A DNA stretch of 64,000 bases from Acanthosoma haemorrhoidale (lineage: Eukaryota; Arthropoda; Insecta; Hemiptera; Acanthosomatidae): the NCBI GenBank assembly GCA_930367205.1, contig OV884012.1, positions 61,153,239 through 61,217,238 of the forward strand, written 5' to 3'. The notes beneath the pieces are model-generated. The model was given only the letters and a program-made list of their open reading frames with translations. It did not search any database and was not told where the DNA came from. Position numbers and translations under genes: made by a program. Below are positions 33,401 to 44,215 of this stretch, in pieces (the stretch's first letter is position 1; every line of letters starts with the position of its first letter).

Positions 33401-33754
33401 GGTTCCTGTACACCGGCATAACATTCTTCCCAGTCTAACATCCCATATTCCGTTACGGCACTTCACTCTTGCTCCTACCCTTCCCAAGAGATCGCACCCT
33501 ATGATACCATCGTACTCGCGCGGCATCTTCCTAACCACGTGTATTTTCAAATATTCCCCCTTTTTCGCCCACCTATCCAATCCCATCGTCAATTCGCCTT
33601 CGATTTTACACGGCCCTCCCAGGGTGATAAGCTTGCACTCGCATGCCTGAATCCGCGACGACCCCTCGCCCACACACAATCTGTCCGCCGCTTTCCTGCT
33701 GAGAATAGTACAGGAACTCCCCGTGTCTATCAAGCATCTCACTCCTCTCGCCAC
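30458..33754 (-). CDS. pol: Gypsy pol polyprotein: protease, RT, RNase H, integrase
   Basis: The open frame counted from the GTG at 33754 has 1098 residues; upstream it stays open for 27 more codons to a TGA at 33838-33836. Protease: LIDTGSS (D10). RT: STLDLKAGYHQI (D265) and YMDD (327-330). RNase H: TTDASEYALGAVL (D476) and TDHRPL (D542). Integrase: zinc site H760, H766, C796, C799; catalytic D829, D882, E918; and a GPF motif at 1052-1054 (GPY/F module). All catalytic residues are present and there is no internal stop. No ATG precedes the protease, so expression must come from readthrough of the TGA or a gag-pol fusion. It continues the nucleocapsid frame exactly. Confidence 0.96.
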   Translation of the reverse strand: MARGVRCLIDTGSSCTILSRKAADRLCVGEGSSRIQACECKLITLGGPCKIEGELTMGLDRWAKKGEYLKIHVVRKMPREYDGIIGCDLLGRVGARVKCRNGIWDVRLGRMLCRCTGTVGDGKERIGAIDREDNWERAIWREYADIFFNEGDKLGVTGETFHEIPLKQERVIYIKERRYPQALRQHIRDEIEELKRQGIIVDSTSPYNSPLWAVKKKGSSGDEKYRVVIDYRQLNDNTIDEKYPIPRFEDILDRLSGAKVFSTLDLKAGYHQIRMRRGYQHKTAFTFERGHYEFTRMPFGLKNAPITFQRLMDEFLRGIGESFCQIYMDDLLVFSRDEVEHQDHLRQVFDRIKQFGLKLSAEKSLLGQEQVKFLGHIISREGVQPDRGKVEAIQRMTIPKDVKGIRRLLGSLNYYRRFVPEMAEYLVPINNLLKKGQKVVITPVMENNIRRCMERLQEEPILAFPDFALPFMITTDASEYALGAVLPQDRHGGERPIAYASRRLTESESRYSALERELLGIVWAIEHFRPYVFGRKFRVKTDHRPLQWVGKLKESSARITRWKEFLSQYNIDIIYKPGKENVVADWLSRALVVNAIEEEIPGPSRDTHQFVQEWSPGEEGEREGAPANDVPSDGSSVGDRPSDIEDLDAIINDKRRQIIWLTKTSGLFKMESEKYGHCNIVKIWSTPGINDDTICRALKDASTPGKTHHMYVGNATIWGRIKRLWRTERIGVDRTFVRCTLKVETVKEETRQREVTLAFHQGKTNHRGIDATLQALKRRYFWLGMKDTIARVIGTCDTCLTTKYDRHLPRAIQEETPTADQPLEDLQVDTFTWRGYKWVTIVDRFSKTAMAHLIAERSAEAVLRALRTWCQFYGVPDTIASDAGREFDNAEIRAEAAALEIRWHLNTPGHPKSRGDVERLHSTLSDHLRIYHGEKGLEPNVAMEKAVIAYNHSIHSATGFSPVETLFGLRRCRRDSRSTAIDEELAARVVSNQIALKKQWVAVRGRLQDKKRRRVARDNLKVRDILGNLKLGALVYRRKASNRGKELVRYEGPFRVIALREHNVVTVESITPPIKRRTVHVEQLKFPAVEPGSPVVET

Positions 33755-33835
33755 TCCAATAATGGGTATACCGCCGTAATTCCCTCTGACGCTATAGTTT
33801 ATTAACGTGCGGCCATCCCCCTGCCAGCCCGCTCC

Positions 33836-34267
33836 TCAGGCCACCGCTTGCCGTTTCCTTCCTCCTTCCGTGCCATATCGTCTGCTTCTTACGTAGTCCC
33901 TGTCGTCCTCTGCAGTCTCTCCTCTTCTGCTCCTGGGTTCATCTTCTTCTTCTTCTGTCTCCGACGCTCCCGTAGTTTTTGACGATTCGGAGGGGGTTCT
34001 GGTTCTTCTCCATACCCTCTGTGCGTTTACCTCCATCGGTTCCGGCCTATACCTCTCTGTTCGCTGGAAAATGTATGGACACTGCCTCGCGATGTATCCC
34101 TCAATTCCGCATTCAAAACATTTTGTTCGCGGGCACTGCGCCACTAAATGTCCAATTCTTCCACATCCGTGACATTTTCTGTCCTCCTTCCTCCCGCCTC
34201 CCGCTGGGTCTCGGTCTCCTTTGGCTAAGTCTCCTTCCTTCAACCGCCACCCCTTTTTTCTCCGCAT
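33836..34267 (-). CDS. gag: Gypsy nucleocapsid frame (C-terminal gag, zinc knuckles)
   Basis: A 143-codon frame, +1 relative to gag and identical in frame to pol. It carries a canonical CCHC knuckle (CHGCGRIGHLVAQC) and a second one in which the histidine is tyrosine (CFECGIEGYIARQC). An acidic/arginine-rich tail follows and ends in TGA. An ATG exists at 34267, but the frame is more likely the 3' part of gag, reached by frameshifting or displaced by an indel in the A6 run at 34254-34259. The Tyr substitution may weaken the second knuckle. Confidence 0.85.
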   Translation of the reverse strand: MRRKKGWRLKEGDLAKGDRDPAGGGRKEDRKCHGCGRIGHLVAQCPRTKCFECGIEGYIARQCPYIFQRTERYRPEPMEVNAQRVWRRTRTPSESSKTTGASETEEEEDEPRSRRGETAEDDRDYVRSRRYGTEGGRKRQAVA

Positions 34268-35027
34268 ACCGTTGATCTTTCCTCTTCCATGCCTGTTGCG
34301 GCATTCTCGGCCTCCTGTACATCACTTTGGACCACCCTGCCTCGTCTGCCTCTAATTTTTCTTTTTCCTCACGGGCACTAGTGTCCATTAAATCTTGGGC
34401 GCACTCAATGAACGATCGGTCTCCCGGTAGACTATCTTTCTTGCCGGTATCCCTGGCCAACTGTACCTTCAGAATGGTCGATAGGAATGCCATCCGGCCT
34501 TCCACTTCCGCTAGGTTCACCGTTTCTCTCATTTTTTCCGTTATTTTGTTAAATTTTGCCAAGAGTTCTCCGGCGTACTGCCCTTTCGTTTGATTGGGCC
34601 GTCTGGTCTCCCTGAACATCTGGAAGATGTCCTCTTCTGGTGTCCATCTGCCTCCCCCGTATGCCTTCTTTAGTCGTTCTTTTACCACGGTCCATGGGGT
34701 GTCTTCGTCGGCCTGTATTAGGTTTAGTACGCTCCGTTTTATTCTACACACTAGGCCCGCTTTGATTGATTTTACGTCACCAGAGTCGAGTAAACCCTCA
34801 CTTGCCTTCGCCTCTACTCTTTCCATAATCCTATCCCCACCTTTGATGAAATGGTTCAATTCGCCTAACTCTCCTGAGAATTTCTCTAGGTCCGATATTG
34901 TTCTCCTCAGGTCCTGTGACGTCGCCGCTCGCACCTTCATCCAAGCCAGGGAGTTTGCATGAGCTTCGGCCATCGTTTCCCTAGGTAATTCGGGCACTTC
35001 GAAAGCCGCAGGCCGTAATTCTACCAT
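34113..35027 (-). CDS. gag: Gypsy gag, matrix/capsid part
   Basis: 304 codons from ATG 35027-35025, about 100 nt after the 5' LTR. The sequence has the helical, charged character of a Ty3/gypsy capsid, with KERLKKAYGGGRWTPEEDIF and MFRETRRPNQTKGQYAGEL near the capsid C-terminal domain. The last 50 or so codons in this frame are probably out of frame, because the zinc knuckles lie in the +1 frame over the same DNA. Gag forms the particle and binds the genomic RNA. Confidence 0.88.
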   Translation of the reverse strand: MVELRPAAFEVPELPRETMAEAHANSLAWMKVRAATSQDLRRTISDLEKFSGELGELNHFIKGGDRIMERVEAKASEGLLDSGDVKSIKAGLVCRIKRSVLNLIQADEDTPWTVVKERLKKAYGGGRWTPEEDIFQMFRETRRPNQTKGQYAGELLAKFNKITEKMRETVNLAEVEGRMAFLSTILKVQLARDTGKKDSLPGDRSFIECAQDLMDTSAREEKEKLEADEAGWSKVMYRRPRMPQQAWKRKDQRYAEKKGVAVEGRRLSQRRPRPSGRREEGGQKMSRMWKNWTFSGAVPANKMF

Positions 35028-35112
35028 GTAACTAGGTCACTTTTTCCCAATAAAACAACTGGAAAAAAAAATTAAAATTTTACTCACAGTTGTTTACCAG
35101 AATACTCGTAGT

Positions 35113-35130
35113 TCCCGGGTTTCGGCACCA
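35113..35130 (-). other. Primer binding site, complementary to tRNA-Phe
   Basis: TGGTGCCGAAACCCGGGA on the minus strand is complementary over 18 nt to the 3' end of metazoan tRNA-Phe as I know it (ending CGGCACCA). Its first T overlaps the last LTR base. Confidence 0.85.
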
Positions 35131-35317
35131 GTAATCGTCTCCCAGCTGTAGACGATCGAGAAAAAGGAATGAAGAAAGGAGGTAGATGATATAATAAGAA
35201 GGTTTGTTTTATAACTGGCTTTATTTTCCTCCTGATCCTCTATACACACGTTACGGGTTTGTTTACCCTAGGCTACAAGGTATTAGGCTTAACATTGCCG
35301 TACCGCTAGACGTAACT
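35130..35317 (-). repeat. 5' LTR of the gypsy element
   Basis: 188 bp with a TATAAAA box on the minus strand at 35213-35207 and AATAAA at 35225-35220. One mismatch to the 3' LTR. Confidence 0.95.
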
Positions 35318-35953
35318 TATAAAAACCACGACACAAGTGTTACCGGCTTTCGCACTTATTAACTTCATCCAGCTTGTATTTGCGTCTCAAACTGATGACT
35401 GCTCAATTGACAGTAGAACTAAAAACCTCCAACAATTTCAGAACGGTATCATGAGAAACGTGCTCTGACGTTTCTCTCTCCAGAGGTTAAAGCACGCCGA
35501 CCTGCGCCCGTTGCTAGGTGTGCCGTCGTTGTGTGAAATCATCCACCTGAGACACATCGATTTTTTTGACTCGTTGCAGCATCTGACAAACTCAGTGTTT
35601 TAAATTATGACCACATGCGTAAATATGACCCCCCCCCCCCCTCCATTCCCATTCCCATTCCTGTATCGATGGCAACAGACTGTCCGGGAAAGCTAAGTTA
35701 AGTTAGTAAGTTACATTTCTATTATTATTAGCACATTTCATTCTTAAGGTGAGCTCTATCATATTCTATGTTCACAAGCCTTATATTCTGTACATCAGCC
35801 TACCATAGAAAAATTCTTTGAACCTTGCACATTATATAAAATGTAGCTACAGAAAATATAATTAGTACGATGTGCATTTATGTAAAGATTCTATATTGCG
35901 AAATCTGTAGATCAATCTGTATAGATTGAATAAAGGCTTTTGAACCAAAAAAA
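35318..35953 (+). mobile_element. LINE-B copy ii, 3' segment
   Basis: Resumes LINE-B where 30026 stops, starting with the second TATA. It contains GTGTTACCGGCTTTCGCAC, GCGTCTCAAACTGATGA, the ORF end and the 3' UTR landmark CGATGGCAACAGACTGTCC. A C-rich run (about 35629-35642) and a collapsed hairpin 1 (TGTAGCTACA at about 35843) are seen. It ends with GAATAAAGGC and a short A tail near 35953. No intact frame remains. Confidence 0.85.
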
Positions 35954-38900
35954 TCAATAAAACGATGAGAAGTAGCAGATATATTTGTGGCATGTAATGT
36001 ATAGAATTCGACCACTACAATTATTATTTATTGTTTACGTTAAATTATAGTTTACAATGCACACTTTTAAATATTTTATTTTTCTTTGTAATTATAAATT
36101 AAACAACTAATGAAAAATATTATAAACCGCTCATGCTTCTTGTAAATCATGTTACAAAATAAACAACTGGTTAATTTAACTACTTTATTAGTTTATTTAC
36201 TGCGTTTTTTAAATTATACGGTGGTCTTACTTCAGAGTCTGAAAATAACTTTGCAGGTCTTGAATGTCACTTAGTGTTAGCTTATTAACAAACCTTGCGG
36301 CGAGGAAATTTATTTTATTAGTATAATTAAGGAGGCATTAGAGCACCAACGTATTATTATAATTTCTTTCGCTTCTGGATTACTGTTCTTTATTAAGGTT
36401 TGTTTTTTCGTTAAATTTGGATATTTCACAAGCATTTTTTTATTCTTAGTAACTGCTTTTTCATAATTTAATTAAATTCGTTGGTGTTTTTTATTGAGCG
36501 TCACTAAACTTTTTATAAAATTACACAGCTAAGACTAATTCTTTTTGAACAAGACATGACCTAAAATTGTCTGCAGTTAATTAAAGAGGACCATTGACGA
36601 GTTAATATAATGGACAAGTTTATTCATGTAGTTTGTAGTTTTTGAATACTTATACTGTATATTATTGGCGTGAATTGTGCTATTTTATTACATTACACAT
36701 CACAAACTGAAAAGCACCACTAATGGGATGAGGCCAGAGGTTCACTGGGCAGTTAGAGGTGAAGAGGTCAGGCTATGGAAATACATATCTTGTTTTCCAT
36801 GGGTATTAAAATATCACCCATATTTCATGATAGCAAAAATGAATTGATTTTAATATCGTTACATCTATTTTCAGCTCGCAATTTTAGTGAAGTATGATAG
36901 TTACTAATCGTGCTGTCCCATGTTTATGACATTTGAACTTTACGTATTACATCATGTGATAATATGATTTATTTCCGATGTGTGATGATGTGACTTGCTA
37001 ATAAAGTGAATGGCCGTGCTGATGTGATATCGGGACTTACTACTGACCTCAACCTAGGCAACCATTACATATACAAAATTAAATCTGGAAAATATCATTA
37101 AAACATTTGACCGTGATTTAACGTGTAAATTTTTATATCCAATAATATTTTAGAAACCCTTTATAAGTAGGTTTTTTATTGCTTATTATTACTAATATTA
37201 TTATTTCAGATGATTTTTTAGCGTGATATTTCACTCTTCTGAAGATGGGTCATCACATCAAAACCATTAACCTTAAATTTTGTTAGTCAAGCAAAAAAAA
37301 AAATCTTTGGCGTATCTATAGAAAAATCCACTGACAACTGACAGGTCATGTAACAAACACCTTCTTTGCATCCCCGGGATTCCGGTGTGAAGACTTTATT
37401 TTTTAACATTTGTCCTCCAACTTTTTCCAATACCCCAGATCCATCGTACTACAGTAAACGTATTTCTCTCGGTCGAGGGATATGCGACCTGAAACTGAAA
37501 AGCAAGAAGTGCTGTTAGTCAAGAATCTTGCATTACAATATTCAATTGTAAAGTTTAATGTTTACAAAAACATTCTGACCCTAATGCTTAAATTTAATTT
37601 AATTTATTCATGTCCTTAACAAAAGTTAGCGAACGTGGCAAATGTTATTCTCTTACTTCTCCCTTTCAATACTGTTTTCAATGTAATGCTATTTAACTTT
37701 TACCTTGCCAAAGTTAGCAGATAAACTTATAAAGATGTTCTAGCTTAACTTTCTCCCCTGAGGCACAAAGGTTTGGTAGTATATACAAGACCCAACCAAA
37801 CAACACGCTATTCCAGTTTAGTTCGTGAAACACCTTTTTCTTTAGCTTTACCACATTTTACAAGTATTGTCTGATACAAAAAATAATAATAAGATATCTG
37901 GAGCTCTCAAGAATTTGAGTGTCTTGCCTAGCTTCTACTTTGATGAATGTTCGTAATTCATGAAATGAATGAAAGCCCTAATACAAGATATAATATAAGA
38001 TTTTTCTTGTATTTTTAAAATCAGTAAAGAATATTGAGTGACGATATGGTGGTATTTACATCATTGGTTATATATGTAAACTCCAGCTGATGATCTAGCT
38101 AGCTGTGTTTGGCGTGTGAACGTTACTTAGCTGTTTTTGGTGTGTGAAGGTTACTTTCAAGATAAGACTTATTTTTATTGTTTGTGTTGTGACTATCCAC
38201 TAGAATACCTGGTAAATAACGTGTAATTTAATTAATCTTTACAGGTATGTTTATTTCGTTTATTTTATATTGTTCAATCGTTTGATGCTTTTAATTCTAA
38301 TGCCATTGTAAATCTTTACAGATTAATAAAATCAGTTATTGAATCATTAAAACCAACTTACATATATTAATCATTAAAGGAAAACTCTGCATATGTATAT
38401 TTATAGACATATTTTTTGTGGGCTCAAACGGCACCCAACCCAGTTTTGAATATTCACACGCAATTTGTCAGATTGTACAGGGAGCTTCACAACCTTCTCA
38501 GTCCTCTCGATTCTCATCCCAATTAACTTCCTCAATTTCTATTTCAGTATTGAATTTGCACAGATTTTGGCTATAATACAGTTTAAAACCTTACTAAAGG
38601 TCTATTCTATATTGAAAGATGTATGCATCATTCCTATTCTTGCATACTAGAATCGCTTATTGAAACTCCTTTATTAAAATTAAGAAGTCAAAAAATGCTA
38701 TACTATAACAGTTCCTAAGGGAAAAGAATGCGGGTAGGTTGATGCATCATACAATTAAGGTTTTATTTAAGGAATCAAGAAAGATTCATTGACAGTTTTA
38801 ATTATTTCTTGTAATTATGGTTTAAAAAAACAAAACAAAAATTACTTGTTGTTAATAAGGACGTCAAGATTTTTATTTTGATGCCCTACTCAAAGTTGTA

Positions 38901-39261
38901 GCAAATTTGTTTTATATCATAAGCTAATTATGGTACTTACTCGTTGTTTATAATGCTAACTATTTTTTTCGTGCCTGCCCAATATGAATAGGGAGCTCCA
39001 TGTAAAATTTCTTTACCTGATGACAAGGGTCACCGTAAATTCATCCCACATGATAATAAAAAATACTCCTTAATACTGATTATTTGCAGTGTTTATAAAT
39101 TTATATTTCAATTTTAATCCTCCTCTGAGTTCAAGCTAGTAGCTCAGTTGTCAAAAACAGTTACGTCGGTACGTTTTGGTGACGTATATGATTACAAATA
39201 TAAGAAAGTGATGTGTGATCATACCATGTATATATGTATACCATTCATAGTGCTATATATC
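35954..39261 (+). other. LGR1 intron, no recognised gene
   Basis: AT-rich. The motif CTTCTGAAGATGG at about 37238 resembles ends of some retroelements but is too short to assign. No exon was found. Confidence 0.45.
38100..38155 (+). repeat. 2 x 28-bp imperfect tandem repeat
   Basis: TAGCTGTGTTTGGCGTGTGA... and TAGCTGTTTTTGGTGTGTGA..., 28 bp each, three differences. Confidence 0.8.
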
Positions 39262-39881
39262 ATAGTTCAGTCAATTCGGTACAATGAAAGTACTTTGTAA
39301 CCCAAAAAACCACCTTTAATATCCTTCCCACACTGGGAATAGGAATAGTACTTGACACCTGCCACATAATGTAATATTGATCCCCTAGCCTTCTTGAATG
39401 GTAGGCTCCAGAAAACCTTGTTAGCGAGACGAAGGCAGAGGTTCCCACTAGGAAGGTGTGGAGTCTGATGACGCCATACTAAAACATAACGAGGTTAGGA
39501 GAGAAGAGATCGAGAGGTTTTTCATAAAGAAGCAGTCAGTTTTAAGAGTTCAAGCGGGGTAGCCACGTAGTTGCCAGGAGTGAATGATTTACAGGGGCTA
39601 GACCCTCGGCTTAGGTACCCAGCAAGCCTTGCCCTTAGCCAATCATCATTAAGATTGGTGTAACCAATGAGAGAGGCTGGCAGTGTTCTTGACGATGGTC
39701 TGTGGACTCATTGGCACCCCGCATTTTTTATTGCTTAACACATTTACAATGATTTATATTTTGTTCATGTTATTTACATTTGTCTACAATATATTTTGTT
39801 CATGTTATTTACATTTGTTTACAATATATATATACAATAGAGTATAGGGTGATTTATCTTATGTAGTTAGCGGTCGCTACA
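39262..39881 (-). repeat. Interspersed LTR-like repeat, copy 1
   Basis: The reverse complement of this stretch aligns with 56226-56996. Shared landmarks are the terminus TGTAG(C/A)GACCGCTAAC (with an indel in copy 2), AAGATAAATCACCCTATACT, TATGAAAA-CCTCT, CCTAACCTCG-TATGTTTTAGT and CCTTCGTCTCGCTAA. The TG start, an AATAAAA signal and CCAAT-like boxes (CATTGGTTACACCAAT) suggest a solo LTR, but no internal coding region or target duplication was found, so the class is open. Confidence 0.6.
39755..39824 (+). repeat. 2 x 35-bp tandem repeat
   Basis: Two 35-bp units beginning TATATTTTGTTCATG with one difference, inside the LTR-like repeat. Copy 2 of that repeat lacks a clean duplicate here. Confidence 0.85.
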
Positions 39882-42800
39882 ATCGGTATGCAGGGGTCTG
39901 TATACTGTAATACTTTAATGTCCAGTTTTTCAAAGTTTTCACTGGCTCTGATGTTTAGCAAATGAAATTAATTAATTTGGCTCGGATAAAACTAATTGTT
40001 TTTGTAATAATGATTAAATTAATATTTATTAAAATCACAAACACCGGTAAAGAGAAATCGTACGATGTATACTTTGAATCCCGTTGTACTAAATAAGTTG
40101 TCATAGGCAAATCAATATCGCTGCAAGTACTAGATCAATACTACGATCAAGTAACAGAGAGGGCAGTATTCAAATACTAACATACCTTTCTTAAGAGTAT
40201 ATTGGGTCGTGATATTTATCACTATTTTGAATCGTGGCTGGTCATCAACCAATACATATCCTTCCTTATCACTTTTGTATGATGTTTTATATATGTATTA
40301 TTACGTTCTGTTACTTTAAATATATTTTATTTGCTATTTACTATTAGGTTCTATCTACAAAATAATTCTGACAAAAAGATGAATTTAATTTTACAAACAT
40401 AAAAAATATACTTATATTAATTTTATAATTACTTGTCCATTAATTTGATTCCTTTTCTTCTTCAATGGTCTTCTTTTTACATATATCAGGCTGATTCCAA
40501 ACTAGAGTGAATATAATGCTCTGTATGTTTTCTCAGAACCACAACAACTCATTATAACTGCTAAAACTATATAGTAATACTGTGTTCATCTATCATCACA
40601 ACAACCAGTATATTCTGTGTGTTTTTTATTATCACAACCACAACAATACTAATTTATTATCACTGGCTAATAACTAGAGAGTAATAACTAACGAATATAG
40701 GACCCTAATCCTTCAATGTATAAATCACCGAAAAGTCTTTGGCGAAAACCCGGAAAGATACTTATCTAATTAATCAGCCTAGTATTCTTCATATAATGTT
40801 ATAATATAATGTAAATACATATAATGTTAAACGCCAGCTGTTAGTCACAACAAGACGTACCACTGCTTAGCTATGTGAGGCAGAAAGGGCAAAGAATTTG
40901 TGACCGGGTTGTGATAAGGCGTTACGACTGCAATTTACGACGGAGGATGGACGAAGGATGAAGCACTAGAAGGGTTTATTAAGACGTCGTCCTTGGACCC
41001 TCAGCTCCCTGCTACCTTAGCAGTAGCAGTAGCGGGTCATAAATTGAATAGCCACTGTAAAACTGTCTCCATGGTAACGGCAGTCGGACAGGTAGGTACC
41101 TTACTCACCGAATACAAATAATTTGCCTAACATCGAAGGCTGGATTGCATCCATTCTTTCTCTTCATAATTCACAAGAGAAGGTGAAGTACGCACCCATT
41201 TACGTTGATGAAACATCCGTACAATTCACATCCGGCTCCAAGCATTGGAGTCCCCTACTCACTATTACTAGCCCCTTTATAAGAAATATAATAAGTTTGA
41301 CACAAGATATGCAAAGATTATTCGGTGAATGTTCATAATGAAGTTCTGCTGGTTTCATGCCATGGCCTATAATTCTTTCCTAGAAGCAGTATTGAAGAAT
41401 GTATGCTAAGCGTGGCATTATCTTGAGCCAAATGCCAAAACAGTACTATCTCAGAAGCACGAGGAGTATGAGTTTACTGTTGCTCCTAGCTTCTGCTGTA
41501 TGAGCTTGATATCGCTGAATATAAAAGTTTCTTTTTACTCACTAAAATGTATCTATATGTCATCACATTGGAAAGTTTTTCGGTTATTAAATTCTATTTT
41601 TATCTCCAACAATTTCGAGTACATTGAAGGCCAATATTCTTTTATTATCTGGTTGAACCATCTGACTAACCAAAAAGGCACTTGGACTATAATGAGACAA
41701 AATCTTTAATTATGAAGTAACTTATCAGAATTTCTTTATCTTAGGCTATTGCTATCATCACAACTGTTTTCATTAATGCATTTAGTTTTTTTATTTAGCA
41801 TATTGTTGAGTTGTACTCGCTATATCACTAAAGATCATGAGCATATTTTGGATCATTTCTTTAAAAGCATGGTATAAATTTTGAAAAAAAAAGTAAATAT
41901 AAGCTCGAACAACCTCAAAGAAATTTTTAGAATGCCCGACCTTCTGCGATTCTCCACATCATAATCTTTGCTGTACCGTTGATTCAATGCTTTTCGTACT
42001 TTTTATTTGTCTTGGTCTATAAAACATTACGAATGGAGTTTAATCATCACGATATCATCAGTAAATACAAATGTTATCACTAAAAATAAAACTTTCTTTT
42101 TACTCACTAAAGTTTAATTAAAGTCATTGAACTTCCTTTAAAACTTACTCGAGAGGAATAACAGAGCATATAAAAATTTGGAGAGACAAATATGATTACC
42201 ACGGTATATTTGGTAATTCATAAGTAAATCTGTATTCTGTGTGGTTAATGGACTTCTTAGTAGATTACTCTACATTATTTGAAAACTATATATCCTTGTT
42301 CATTAAAACTATAAAGTCATTGGTTTGTATGTGAAAAACACACCTCAATGCTGTAAGTAAAACCGTGGAATGAAAATTAAACGAGGACAGGACAGTGCCA
42401 GTAAAAAACCGAGAGCAGATTGACGGGAACTGTGAAACTGTTGACTGAAAGTTCGACAATACTGACATGACAGGACCCCGGAACATTTGCTCAACAGAGG
42501 GATGGAAATGCGACACAATACAGTCTCTGTACAGCCAGTCCGATCCACTTAATACTGGCTTCTACCTCACCAATAAACAAAATAGCAGAAATTGATGATT
42601 TAGCAGAAGGGCATAGTTTTTTACTTTCCAAGATTAACTAGAAAATAAAAAATCAGTGCTTCCATTTTTTTTTACTATTGTTAGAAAGAGTAATAAATTT
42701 TATTTCTAATAGCTAATGTTTTGTAAATCGCTTTATAGACTTGATCATTCTTGTTATAAATACTAAAAAATCACATACAAAATATAAAATAATTGGAAAT

Positions 42801-44028
42801 CACTGTGATGGTCGGTGTATTTTGTATCAGTAAACTAAAATAAAACTGGTTAAAATAAAATTAAATGAAAGTATGAAAGAATGAAGATTGATAATTTCTA
42901 AAGGTCAGAAAAAAGGACTATTTGATCGAACCAACCTCGGAGGCCATATCCTTTTTAAGTAGTACTCCAGATTATCGGGGATAAGTCGAGATTAATTGGT
43001 TTTCCTTGTCCGGAAATTAAATCTTGGGATATATTTTACCAGATTTGATTGAATTTGGTAAAAAAGTAATATTTGTTATTTAATGCAATGAGCTTTTTTT
43101 TTCATGAAAGTCAAACCTAAAATTGATTACTTAATAAAAAAAAAAAGATCAATATTAAATAATTTTAATTTCAGGAGTAAAAATAAAAAACAACGAACAT
43201 ATTTATGCCCTTATAAATTGGATTGCATGAAAATATAATTAGCTTGTGTTTAAGTGGCTAACTTGTTTTGTGTGGCTGTGTAACTCATAACGAAAAATGT
43301 AACCTATAGTCATTGTTATTTGTTCCAAATATTGGAATCTGGACAATTTCGATTGGTAATATGCAGTACAGTGTTAGTGACATAGAATTATACCAATTCT
43401 TTTTGGCTATCAATTCATAATGTTCATACACTTGGGACGATACAGAATTTTTGAAGTCTATTTCAGTACTGTAAATTTAACTGTCTTGAAAATCTTAAGG
43501 TATTTAATCCGGTTGTATTTATTGGACGATGTGGGGTTCGGTTGGACTAAGACGCCAAATGGGTTTGAAAAGACCGGACTGGCTTTCCGGGATCGTGCGA
43601 TATCGTTAAGCAGAAATTAAACGATGCAATAGTATAAGACACAATAGTAAAAAATATAAAATGAATTTACTTGTGTGGCACTCTAGTTTAATCTTCTATC
43701 TGCGATAATTGGGTAGAAGGATGTTTAGGAAGCAAGGAGGTGTATATTAAAAGTGGATTAGCGCTTTAGATGTCAGAAAATCACTCTTAAATCTAACTCG
43801 TACTAAGAGCATGCACATGTTGCTTCGGTGAACGGCATAATAACTCTGCTTTCGCTGGCCAATCTGCGCATTCCAAAAATGTCGCAGGTTAACCCGTTTG
43901 TACCCGCTGAGACCACAAACACTGTTATACATGTGATTTGAACAATAAGCTTAAAATCTTTCTATTTCTAATGAATAAAGTTAGTTTGGTCCTAAAAATC
44001 TAATATAGAATACTAATCAGAATTTAAT
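39882..44028 (+). other. LGR1 intron, no recognised gene
   Basis: Mostly AT-rich. The patch 40830-41340 is richer in GC and has a 71-residue ORF (41123-41338) without a recognisable domain. 42285-42550 has antisense ORFs of low-complexity look. Nothing could be assigned. Confidence 0.45.
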
Positions 44029-44040
44029 ATAGATTACAGT

Positions 44041-44215
44041 GGCCTAAACATGTTGGGATTCTGATAGATTGTATTGTTGTATTGTATTGTATGAATGAGT
44101 GAGTGAATGATGAATTGTAAATATGGTATGAATGAGAGCGTTTATCGCAATTACTGATTGCCTTATAAAAGGCAGATTGTAATTATAGCCCAATAAAGAG
44201 TATAAAATAAAAAAG
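44041..44215 (+). mobile_element. LINE-A 3'-end fragment with target duplication
   Basis: 175 bp of the extreme LINE-A 3' end in + orientation (ATGAATGAGTGAGTGAATGA, ATTGCCTTATAAAAGGCAG, AATAAAG, A-rich tail). It is flanked by ATAGATTACAGT at 44029-44040 and 44216-44227. It lies 151 bp before the next LGR1 exon. Confidence 0.9.

Larger units (their letters stand above)
30027..35317 (-). mobile_element. Young Ty3/gypsy LTR retrotransposon without env
   Basis: A 5291-bp minus-strand element with 188-bp LTRs that differ at one base (T/G in AAAGGAG(T/G)TAG), flanked by a perfect TATA duplication (30023-30026, 35318-35321). In transcript sense the LTRs start AGTTACG and end ATTACT, like gypsy-lineage insect elements, which also favour TATA-like targets. 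Order: 5' LTR, tRNA-Phe primer site, gag, nucleocapsid frame, pol (PR-RT-RH-IN), polypurine tract, 3' LTR. About 240 bp separates pol from the 3' LTR, too little for env. The coding part is markedly GC-richer than the surroundings. It inserted into LINE-B copy ii, antisense to LGR1. Confidence 0.97.

Noticed and set aside
41123..41338. A 71-codon + strand ORF in a GC-richer patch
   Set aside because: No domain and no supporting splice or promoter context.
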